A stretch of 33,488 bases of DNA, taken from contig WANX01000087.1 of NCBI GenBank assembly GCA_015521565.1, forward strand, positions 1 to 33,488, written 5' to 3'. The stretch comes from Candidatus Hydrothermarchaeota archaeon. Lineage in GTDB: Archaea > Hydrothermarchaeota > Hydrothermarchaeia > Hydrothermarchaeales > BMS3B. Both the position numbers and the translations under genes were made by a program. This document shows, in pieces, positions 6,329 to 13,548 of the stretch. Numbering within the stretch: position 1 is the first letter of the stretch; every line of letters starts with the position of its first letter. The notes beneath the pieces were generated by a model, which saw nothing but the letters and a program-made list of their open reading frames with translations, ran no database searches and was not told the origin of the DNA.

Positions 6329-7993
6329 ATGAGGGCGTATGCGCTTGCTGCAGCATTGGCGGTACTCCTGCTTGGCATTCCCTCAGTATTCTCCGCTGGT
6401 AAGGTGGCAATTGTATCCGATGTGCAGGGGCTGGACAACTACACCGAGGTTCAGGAGCCGGTTTTCCTCCCCGGTGAGACGGTAAAGCTGTACATAGAAG
6501 CTCAGGATGTGAACCACGCCGGTTTTGTGGCAGTCAACTTTTACATTGTAATATACAACAGCAGATTTGAAATAAAGGATGTGATACCCTACAACGTCAG
6601 GTACAGGCGCTACATAAGGGATGTTTACATAACCCCCGAATTCAGGATACCCGAGCACTGGGAGGAGGGTAAGTACTACATAAAGGTCCATGCCTTTGAT
6701 GTGGCTGATGAGGATAAGGTAAGAAGGATGTACGCCAGAGCGCTCGACTGGTTCAATCCGGACTACGGTGCTGCCAAGTCCTTCACAGACCAGCCAGAGG
6801 GCGTCAACGTGGGCGGGTACTCCGGATATCTGAAGAGTGAGAGTTTCGCCCGGGCTATACTCACCAGAACTCTGAGTTTCACAGTGGTGAAGAGGAAGGA
6901 AAGGCCCGAGCCGGGGGAGCCCGAGAAGGAAATTGAATACTATCCTGTAAATATCACCTACCACATAGAATCCCAGAAGCTTGAGAGCCCCCGCTTTATC
7001 GCCCAGAAGCCCTTCACCTTCAACTTCACCCTGTCCAGAGGCATTCACGACGGTGTTGTGGCACTGGACTACCTTTTCATTATAACCAGCGAAAGAAACG
7101 AGCCCATCTTCTACTCCACCTCATCGGAGAGGTACATAAGGTACCCGGCGGACACCATATCCCACACATTCTCCTACCAGCTTCCCGAGGGCAAATACTA
7201 CCTTCTGGTCAAAATCTACGACAGAGCCAATCCCGAGCCTCTCAGGAGCTTCTTCCGCAGCCTCAGCGGGTATGCTGAGGAGTACGACATAAGGAAAATA
7301 GACGCCTACCGCCGCATAAGGGAGGGCAGGAACGTTGACGATGCTCCCTACTCCACCCTGGGAATTCTGAAGTCCTCGGGTGAGGAGAATCTGGTGTACT
7401 TCGCCAGAATTCCCTTTGATGTGGTCAGAGAGCTGAAGGAAGAGCGGCTTACAGTACCTGTTTTAGAGTTCCTGTCGCTGGAGCCCAGCGACTTCATACT
7501 GAACATCTCCGAGCCCTTCACTGTGAAGGTGAAGTTCAAAAATGTTGGCCGCGAGGGGACGGTGGATATATTCATGGACATAAGGGGTGAGAGGAAGGGC
7601 TACCGGCTGCGCAAAACCGTCTTTGCAGAGCCCGGTGTGGTTAAAACTGTGGTCTTCAATGTTACCCTGCCCCTGACGGAAGGTGCCTGGAAGATATCCC
7701 TGGTCAACTCAACCCTAAGTGAGGTTGTACTCGTCCAGAGCCCTGAGGTTGTGGAAAAATTTGAAAGAAACATCACCGAAGAAGAGGAGCTCTTCGCCCC
7801 GGTGGAGATTGAAAAGCCCAGGACTCCTCTTATCATAATAGGACTGCTTATTGCAGGTCTTGTGTCCCTGATGCTGATTCTCAGAAGGAAGTACGGCGGT
7901 CAGGTACCCCAGGAGTTCGCCCTGCCCATAAAACTCACACTGGCGCTTCAGATTTTGCTGCTGATTGTTTACCTGCTGTACCTGTACAGATAA
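6329..7993 (+). CDS. Large surface protein with two C-terminal membrane helices
   Basis: This 554-residue protein has a signal peptide (cleavage near residue 23, VFSA). A long extracellular part is made of beta-rich modules with repeated EGKYYxxV phrases (EEGKYYIKVHAFD, PEGKYYLLVKIYD), suggesting two related domains of about 190 residues. A third module at about 395-475 resembles CARDB-type adhesion folds (KVKFKNVGREG). Two membrane helices close the protein (about 499-520 and 533-553). Several N-glycosylation sequons are present. No enzyme motif is visible. It is the last gene of the 4114-7993 operon and may be a scaffold or docking protein for the neighbouring cytochrome and lipoprotein; this is inference from context. 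Confidence 0.75.
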   Translation: MRAYALAAALAVLLLGIPSVFSAGKVAIVSDVQGLDNYTEVQEPVFLPGETVKLYIEAQDVNHAGFVAVNFYIVIYNSRFEIKDVIPYNVRYRRYIRDVYITPEFRIPEHWEEGKYYIKVHAFDVADEDKVRRMYARALDWFNPDYGAAKSFTDQPEGVNVGGYSGYLKSESFARAILTRTLSFTVVKRKERPEPGEPEKEIEYYPVNITYHIESQKLESPRFIAQKPFTFNFTLSRGIHDGVVALDYLFIITSERNEPIFYSTSSERYIRYPADTISHTFSYQLPEGKYYLLVKIYDRANPEPLRSFFRSLSGYAEEYDIRKIDAYRRIREGRNVDDAPYSTLGILKSSGEENLVYFARIPFDVVRELKEERLTVPVLEFLSLEPSDFILNISEPFTVKVKFKNVGREGTVDIFMDIRGERKGYRLRKTVFAEPGVVKTVVFNVTLPLTEGAWKISLVNSTLSEVVLVQSPEVVEKFERNITEEEELFAPVEIEKPRTPLIIIGLLIAGLVSLMLILRRKYGGQVPQEFALPIKLTLALQILLLIVYLLYLYR

Positions 7994-7994
7994 A

Positions 7995-8597
7995 CTACCT
8001 GCACCACAGCCTCAGCCTGTCCAGAAGCGCCCTTACAATTTGCCTCCTGCCATCACCGTTGGTGGCGTAGGCTATCTCTGTTCGGGGGCTCCACACCCTG
8101 CCAAGACAGCTTTCGCAGAAGAGCAGAGACCTCCTGTCGATCTCCTCCACTGTGCTGGAGAACTTCATATTGCACTCCTCATTGGTGCAGTGCACCATAC
8201 CCAGGGTGTGACCGAGCTCGTGCAGCGCCTCCTTCAGGATGCGCTCCAGGAACAGCCCTGTATCGCATTCCCTGCCGTAGTACGCCTCTCTCAGCCGGAC
8301 TGGCGATATCACCGCCCACCTGCCGCCCAGAGCCGCAAGCCCGAAGATGTAGTCCACCCCGGGCACAGTTATGTCCCTGTTTATCACCGCCAGTACTCTA
8401 TCCGCTCTGCACTGATAATTGGAGAGGCTGTCCAGCAGATGGTCAGCCAGCACCTGCCCCCTGGAGTTCAGCTTCAGAGGGACCTCCGCCGGTGGGGAAA
8501 GCACCACCTCTCCGAACAGCTCACCCAGCCTATCCCTGAGGTAGCTGAGGCACAGCTCCTCCACCACGCCTATTGGAAGGATCTCCAGCACTGCCAC
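7995..8597 (-). CDS. amzA: Archaemetzincin zinc metallopeptidase
   Basis: The 200-residue protein carries the archaemetzincin signature: HELGHTLGMVH for the catalytic zinc, followed at once by C-x4-C-N-M and then CESC, the four cysteines that bind a second zinc. Archaemetzincins are small metzincin-clan proteases whose natural substrates are unknown. The start is a GTG at 8597; the minus strand has TTTTTTAAATA about 25-30 bases upstream, consistent with a leaderless message. It is convergent with the surface protein gene (one base between them) and downstream of the FtsZ-like operon in the same direction, but with its own promoter-like sequence. Confidence 0.9.
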   Translation of the reverse strand: MAVLEILPIGVVEELCLSYLRDRLGELFGEVVLSPPAEVPLKLNSRGQVLADHLLDSLSNYQCRADRVLAVINRDITVPGVDYIFGLAALGGRWAVISPVRLREAYYGRECDTGLFLERILKEALHELGHTLGMVHCTNEECNMKFSSTVEEIDRRSLLFCESCLGRVWSPRTEIAYATNGDGRRQIVRALLDRLRLWCR

Positions 8598-8682
8598 CGT
8601 ATATTATTATGCATTCACTATTTAAAAAATTTTTACATGGGTTTTAAATATTTATCATTCAAAGCGCTAATGCGGATTTCCA
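8598..8682. promoter_or_regulatory. AT-rich spacer with promoter of the archaemetzincin gene
   Basis: The 85 bases between the FtsZ-like gene stop and the amzA start are very AT-rich. A TATA-like run lies at about 8620-8632 (minus strand) for amzA. A second block, TTTTAAATATTTA at about 8642-8654, may be an alternative promoter or part of the termination of the FtsZ-like operon. Confidence 0.4.
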
Positions 8683-9969
8683 TCACCGCGTGTTTGAGAA
8701 GCCCCACTCTTCCAGCCCTCCACTGCCATAACCCTCTCTGAGCCTTGCGATTCTCTCCTCCGTAATGGCTATATACTCCCTGAGCTCCTCCTCCAGATTC
8801 TGTATCATCCTGAGCTCTATCCGGGAGCCGCCGCTCCCTTTGCCCAGGGAATCCCTGAATATGCGGTACTTCTGCAGGCTCTTCTCCATTATTCCACGAA
8901 GACTGAAGCCCCCCAGCAGGATAAGCACATCCACATCCCTTCTTTCTGGCTCTGCTATCAGACTTGTGTATCTGAGCAGACCTTCTCCTGCAAGATGGTG
9001 CGCAGCCCATTCCCGGGACACCTCCTCCAGGTCCTCCTGTGTAATCTCTCCACTCTCCACCTTCTCCCGGGGAGCCGCCACTATTATATATGCCATTGTC
9101 CCTGTTTCTGTTTCCAGGGGCACCAGCGGATTTGCCGAGGCGCTTTCCAGCATTGCCCTCAGGCTGAGCACCTCCGGGTCGTTGCCGGTGCTGAGGCAGG
9201 GTGCAAAGTGCACAGTACCTATATTACCCGGCAGCTGGCAGTAGTCGGCTATGTCAATTGTGCCCCTGGAGCCCCTGCTGCTGGGGGCGATCATCATGTG
9301 GATTGTCTTTATAACCTCCTGATTTATCCTGTGGTAGCGCTCCGCCCGCTGACCTTTTTTTATTCCCAGTACCCTCTCCACCTGGGAGTTGTCAACCAGT
9401 ATAACCAGCGCTGCATTCTGCTCACCATTATAGCGCAGCAGTCTTGCGAGACCGCACACGGCATTAAAATGCCTCTGAGGCGCCTCAAAGTCGTAGGGCA
9501 GTATTCCCATGGCCAGGAAATTGTTTATTCTTTCCAGTCCCTCCCCCGGGTCCCTTCTGACTCTGTGCACAATATACGGCAGCGACCCGTTACCTGTACC
9601 ACCCCCCAGGGTGGTTACTCCGAGCAGCACATCATTTCTCCTGAGCCCCAGGGCGGCGATATACCTCCTGATGCTGTCGTAGTCGGCCATTGCCTCCCTC
9701 TCCCCCAGTATCCAGTTGTTGCCTGCGCCGCTCGGGGTCCTTCCGAAGATGCATACCCGCCTTTTCCTTATCTCCTGGAACACTTCCCTGAGCCCGGGCT
9801 CCGACTCAAACACCTGCTCCAGCGGAGCCTCCGGCTTAACGTCCGCGGGTGTTGTATTCAGCAGGAGTACCCTGTCGCCGATAGCCGGGGTCCTGTACTT
9901 TGCATAGTACAGAAAGGCTATTCGATTGGCACCCTGTCCGCTTGCTATTATACCCCATCTCGTATGCAT
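8683..9969 (-). CDS. Divergent FtsZ/tubulin-like GTPase, copy A
   Basis: The 428-residue protein belongs to the FtsZ/tubulin superfamily by ordered motifs: GQGANR (11-16) at the nucleotide-binding N-terminus, GGGTGNG (122-128) as the tubulin signature, VDNSQ (192-196), Asn216 in the helix expected to contact guanine, and D-I-A-D (239-242) as the T7 synergy loop that triggers GTP hydrolysis in the next subunit. The Asn in the signature replaces the usual Ser/Thr. The tail past residue 370 is charged and helical. It is far from cell-division FtsZ and more like the non-canonical tubulin-like families reported beside membrane proteins in bacteria and archaea. The gene follows the coiled-coil membrane gene by 4 bases in one operon. 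Retained T7 acids imply an active, polymer-forming GTPase; not shown here. Confidence 0.8.
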   Translation of the reverse strand: MHTRWGIIASGQGANRIAFLYYAKYRTPAIGDRVLLLNTTPADVKPEAPLEQVFESEPGLREVFQEIRKRRVCIFGRTPSGAGNNWILGEREAMADYDSIRRYIAALGLRRNDVLLGVTTLGGGTGNGSLPYIVHRVRRDPGEGLERINNFLAMGILPYDFEAPQRHFNAVCGLARLLRYNGEQNAALVILVDNSQVERVLGIKKGQRAERYHRINQEVIKTIHMMIAPSSRGSRGTIDIADYCQLPGNIGTVHFAPCLSTGNDPEVLSLRAMLESASANPLVPLETETGTMAYIIVAAPREKVESGEITQEDLEEVSREWAAHHLAGEGLLRYTSLIAEPERRDVDVLILLGGFSLRGIMEKSLQKYRIFRDSLGKGSGGSRIELRMIQNLEEELREYIAITEERIARLREGYGSGGLEEWGFSNTR

Positions 9970-9973
9970 CGCA

Positions 9974-11338
9974 TCAGTCCCTCAGCCTGAGTACATTATC
10001 CTCCAGCACAGCCTCTGGATGCTCCCGGGTGTACTGTTTGAGAAACTCCTCCGCGTACCGCACTCCCAGCTCCTCTGCCGACACTTCCCCCTTCTCGGCC
10101 AGTTTGCGGGATATTATCCTTTCCACAGCAGCGTAGCTTCTGGCTATCTTCACAGTTCTGTATCTTCTGTCAAAGTGACTGTGGAGCGTTTCAATTACCT
10201 CAAGCGCATTTTTTGCAAACTCCCGGAACTCCTGTCTGGGGTCAAGCTCCGATATACGTCCGCCCGCACCTGTGCTCTCGGGCGACCTGCCCAGCTCCCT
10301 GAGCTCCTCCTCCAGAGCGGTGATTTCCCTGACGAGTGCTCTGGCAAGCTCCAGGGTTAGCCTCTTCGCCTCCTCCCTGATATCACTGAACTCTGCCAGA
10401 TACCCCGGGTCCGCATAACCCGCTGCCCGCTGTCTGAGCCTCTTCAGCGCCTGCTGCTCCCTATCAAATTCCCTGCAGAACCCGAGAAGCCTGTCAAGGT
10501 AGTCCACCACCTCCTCTCTGGCCCTGAGGAAGGGCTCTCTCAGGTATCCCGAGACCTCGCTCCTCACCCTCAGCAGTCTGTACACCGCCTCCACCCTGTC
10601 TCTCTCCTTTCTAATCCTCTCCAGCTCCTCCCGCAGATGGGAAACCTCTTTTACGCCCTCTGCTGTGCTTATAAGAAATTCAGCCTCCCTCAGGCACCTG
10701 TCCATCAGCCTGAGGAATTCCTCTTCGGCGCGCCTGTGCTTCTCTATAAGCTCCGAGAGGCTTGTGGCGGGCATGCTCCCGATTCTCCTGAGCTCTTCGT
10801 ACTCCTGCATTACCGAGAAGCCCCCCTCAGCCAGCATCTGCGCCGCACTCACAAGCTCCCGCAGACGCCGTGCAACCGCCTCGCCGTAGCCTGCCACCAC
10901 CAGCGACTCCAGGCTGCGCAGCTGCTGCTCCACCTTGCGGCTTTCCACTTCTATTGCGGTGAGGGTCATCCTGTCTATTTTCCCCTCATTTATCTCGAAG
11001 TCTCTGCTGAAGAGCCCCCTGGATATGAGCCCCCTCTTTATTCTTGCAAGCTCCTTGAGGAAGGGTTCCACGTCCACCGTCGTGGAGGCGGTCCTGAGGT
11101 TCTCCTCCAGGGACTCCACGGTGCTTTTTATCCTGTTCAGAATCTCAACCTTCAGAAGCGTCACAGTCCTGTCTGTTTTGCTCTTCCACCATGTATACAC
11201 CAGGCTCAGCAGCAGTACGCTCACAATCAAACCCACGGCCACGTAGGACACAAAGGTTATCCCGAAGCTCAGCAGCAGGACCAGGCCTGCTGCCAGTGTT
11301 CCGAGCACCACCAGAGCAGTTACCACATACTCGTTCAT
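9974..11338 (-). CDS. Membrane-hairpin coiled-coil protein between two FtsZ-like genes
   Basis: The 454-residue protein begins with two membrane helices (about 5-27 and 29-50) joined by a very short loop. The basic residues after the second (WWKSKTDR) put the remaining 400 residues in the cytoplasm. That part is almost wholly helical, rich in Glu, Arg and Leu, with heptad-like patterns (for example LREELERIRKERDRVEAV). No enzyme motif is seen. Its ATG overlaps the stop of FtsZ-like copy B (ATGA), and copy A follows after 4 bases, so the three are made together. By position and shape it is a good candidate for the membrane anchor or spacer of the two GTPase polymers, in a role like ZipA or SepF, though with no sequence similarity that I can see. 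Confidence 0.75.
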   Translation of the reverse strand: MNEYVVTALVVLGTLAAGLVLLLSFGITFVSYVAVGLIVSVLLLSLVYTWWKSKTDRTVTLLKVEILNRIKSTVESLEENLRTASTTVDVEPFLKELARIKRGLISRGLFSRDFEINEGKIDRMTLTAIEVESRKVEQQLRSLESLVVAGYGEAVARRLRELVSAAQMLAEGGFSVMQEYEELRRIGSMPATSLSELIEKHRRAEEEFLRLMDRCLREAEFLISTAEGVKEVSHLREELERIRKERDRVEAVYRLLRVRSEVSGYLREPFLRAREEVVDYLDRLLGFCREFDREQQALKRLRQRAAGYADPGYLAEFSDIREEAKRLTLELARALVREITALEEELRELGRSPESTGAGGRISELDPRQEFREFAKNALEVIETLHSHFDRRYRTVKIARSYAAVERIISRKLAEKGEVSAEELGVRYAEEFLKQYTREHPEAVLEDNVLRLRD

Positions 11339-12534
11339 ACACCCGCCTCGCTTTCCAGGAAGTCCTTCTCGTACTCCTCCAGGACCCTGAGGGAGATGTC
11401 CTTGTACTGGCTCGCCAGCTGGCTCAGCGTCCTGAGCCTGGATATCTGATTCGGGCGGTAGGTTAGCAGAACCGTGGCCGTGGCCAGGTTGCGCTTCGTC
11501 AGGGCCACGCCGAAGTGGGTCTCACCCAGGCGGGAGTGCTCCTCCATCACCTGCTTTGCCATGCTGGTGTTGATTCTTCCGCGCTTTGTGAGGTACACCG
11601 GCGGGATGCGGAGCAGCACGAGGTTCTTCTCCGCGTGTTCCGGTCTCAGCTCCGCCACAGTGAGCTTCATAAAGCTCCTGTACAGCAGGGAAATCACATC
11701 TATCTCGCGGTATCCTCCGAAGGGGAAGATGTAGTGCAGGAAGTTCCTGGTCCTCTCCGAGGCTCTTCCCAGGGCAGCGAAACCCGGGCGGGTGCGCTTC
11801 CCGAAGGAGAAGCTGGTGGCCGCTATCATGTCCTTCAGGTCTATCACAGGGGCATAGCCCTCGTACTGCGACGGGTCTACGCGCTCTATCACGGTGCCTA
11901 TGAGTATGTCCCGGATGCTTCTGGCCACATACTCGTTGTACCTCTGGAACAGGCTCTCGGCACTCTCCGCATACGCAAGTCTCTGATTGTCCACCAGGAT
12001 AACCGAGTCCACATGCTCTATCAGCACATTCAGACTCTCAACGGCATTTTTCGCTGTGAGTCCGCCTTCGTGGGTCGCGGGAAGGACAACTATGGCAATA
12101 ACCGGGATGCCCATTTCCCTGAGAACCCCTGCCACCACGGGCCCTGCTCCGCTGCCAGTGCCTCCGCCCAGGGCAAAGGCCACAAAGGCAACCGGCACGC
12201 CTATACCGGAGCTCTCATCCACCTTTACCCTATCTGCAATTATCTCCCTCAGATTGTCCCTGAAGCGCAGGGCATCCTCCTCCGCCTTACTGCGGTTCTT
12301 CCCGTAGCCACCGCTCACAAAGTGCTCAAATCCCGTCATTGTTCCCGGTATAAATCCCCTGTCCCTGGACATTCCAACCCAGTGCTCTCTCCCCAGGTTC
12401 TTCAGAGTCTGCAGGTCGAGGGTCGCAGAATTAATCGCCACCGGCACAGCTATCCTGAACATCACTTCATCGTAAAAAGCAGCATCGATTATCGCTCCAC
12501 CGCACTGTCCAACGCCCACAAACAGGTATGGCAT
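11335..12534 (-). CDS. FtsZ/CetZ-like tubulin-superfamily GTPase, copy B
   Basis: The 399-residue protein shows the full set of FtsZ/CetZ landmarks: GVGQCGGA (7-14), FALGGGTGSGAGP (120-132) as the tubulin signature, LPATHEG after strand S5, VDNQRL (181-186), Asn200 in a NEYVARSI helix, and I-D-L-K-D (231-235) as the T7 loop with both acids. These predict GTP-dependent assembly and hydrolysis. It is closer to classical FtsZ/CetZ than copy A but lacks a recognisable FtsZ C-terminal peptide. It is the first gene of the operon; a TATA-like box lies about 25-35 bases before its ATG in the divergent promoter. The pairing with a second, more divergent copy suggests co-polymers or two interacting filaments. 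Confidence 0.88.
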   Translation of the reverse strand: MPYLFVGVGQCGGAIIDAAFYDEVMFRIAVPVAINSATLDLQTLKNLGREHWVGMSRDRGFIPGTMTGFEHFVSGGYGKNRSKAEEDALRFRDNLREIIADRVKVDESSGIGVPVAFVAFALGGGTGSGAGPVVAGVLREMGIPVIAIVVLPATHEGGLTAKNAVESLNVLIEHVDSVILVDNQRLAYAESAESLFQRYNEYVARSIRDILIGTVIERVDPSQYEGYAPVIDLKDMIAATSFSFGKRTRPGFAALGRASERTRNFLHYIFPFGGYREIDVISLLYRSFMKLTVAELRPEHAEKNLVLLRIPPVYLTKRGRINTSMAKQVMEEHSRLGETHFGVALTKRNLATATVLLTYRPNQISRLRTLSQLASQYKDISLRVLEEYEKDFLESEAGV

Positions 12535-12599
12535 TCCACCGGACCTCAGAGACCAGGCTTTTATATTTAATTACCAAGGTCAATATAAAACATTACTGC
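12535..12599. promoter_or_regulatory. Divergent promoter of the FtsZ-like operon and the secreted-protein operon
   Basis: Only 65 bases separate the two start codons. TTTATATTTAATTA at about 12560-12573 reads as a TATA box in both directions (25-39 bases from either ATG), and CAATATAAAAC at 12581-12591 is a second candidate for the minus strand. Shared elements suggest the two operons are switched together. Confidence 0.55.
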
Positions 12600-13547
12600 A
12601 TGAGCCGCGGGCTTCTGCTCCTCTTCTCAGCGCTTCTGCTGCTCCCTGCGGCAGAGGCTCAGGACTGTACTTCAGTACTCACAGAGCTCCGGGGCTTTAC
12701 CTCCCCTCTGTTCGCCTCACATTCGGAGTTTGTGCAGGTAAAGCAGGATGTGCTCCTGCTCCTCTACTCCAGGGAGCGCGCTGTGTGCAGCACTGCACTC
12801 ACGAACTTTGCTTCCAGGACGCTTGAGTACCTCAAAACCATGGATGCATCATTTGTTCTGCTGAGCTCTTCAGAGACGGAAAAGCACAGGGAGGGGGTGG
12901 AGAGGGCGATTGAGGCGGAGGAGATAATACTGGAAATGGAGTCACTTGCCGCCGAGCTTGGGCCAGTGGCGGGGGATGCTGTTTTTGCGGCTGAGCAGGG
13001 CAGGAGAAGTCTTCTTTTGGCCAGTGGCATGTTCTTCGAAAGACGTGCGGAGGAGGCGAAAAGCACGCGGGAGAGACTGGAGCTGCTGGAGCTTGCCATT
13101 CTCAGCTACGGAGCCGCAGATGCGCTTCAGGCGAAGAACCTTGCGGTAAGGAGACAGAACCTGGAGGAGAGGTACACCTCCGACATGGAGAAAGCCTCTC
13201 GCTACCTGGATTCGGCTGTTTCAGGGCTCAGAATTGCGGAAGGGCTTTCCACATCTTTTCCCGGTTTCATAGACGCCTACGGTCTTGCCAGGGACGCGAT
13301 TGCGGAGCTCAGGAGGGCGCAGGAGATTTACGCACTCCACAGCGAAAAGGAGAAGCTGATACAGGTGGAAGAGAGCCTCTCCAGAGCCAGGGAGATCTAC
13401 AGCGTTACCCGCAACAGAATTCTTCTTCTGTTCGGTGTCCTATCCGCAGTACTTACGTCGCTGGCGGTGTACATTCAGAGCAGAATTTTGAGCTGGGAAA
13501 AGGACAGCTACGACTGCAGCCTGGGCAATGAGCTGGTGGGTGACTGA
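12600..13547 (+). CDS. Secreted single-pass protein with helical ectodomain, divergent from the FtsZ-like operon
   Basis: The ATG at 12600 is chosen over an in-frame one at 12528 because it starts a clean signal peptide (MSRGLLLLFSALLLLPAAEA) and the earlier one lies inside the opposite gene. The mature protein of about 295 residues is mostly alpha-helical and charged, with stretches that could form a coiled coil (KEKLIQVEESLSRAREIY). A membrane helix near residues 273-293 leaves a short cytoplasmic tail, ILSWEKDSYDCSLGNEL. The next gene encodes a larger protein with the same order of helical ectodomain, membrane helix and similar tail. Function is unknown; it could link the envelope to FtsZ-like filaments through the tail. 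Confidence 0.7.
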   Translation: MSRGLLLLFSALLLLPAAEAQDCTSVLTELRGFTSPLFASHSEFVQVKQDVLLLLYSRERAVCSTALTNFASRTLEYLKTMDASFVLLSSSETEKHREGVERAIEAEEIILEMESLAAELGPVAGDAVFAAEQGRRSLLLASGMFFERRAEEAKSTRERLELLELAILSYGAADALQAKNLAVRRQNLEERYTSDMEKASRYLDSAVSGLRIAEGLSTSFPGFIDAYGLARDAIAELRRAQEIYALHSEKEKLIQVEESLSRAREIYSVTRNRILLLFGVLSAVLTSLAVYIQSRILSWEKDSYDCSLGNELVGD

Positions 13548-13548
13548 A

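Noticed and set aside
11515-12570. 351-codon plus-strand frame opposite the FtsZ-like copy B gene
   Set aside because: Complementary-frame shadow; the minus strand has all the FtsZ motifs.
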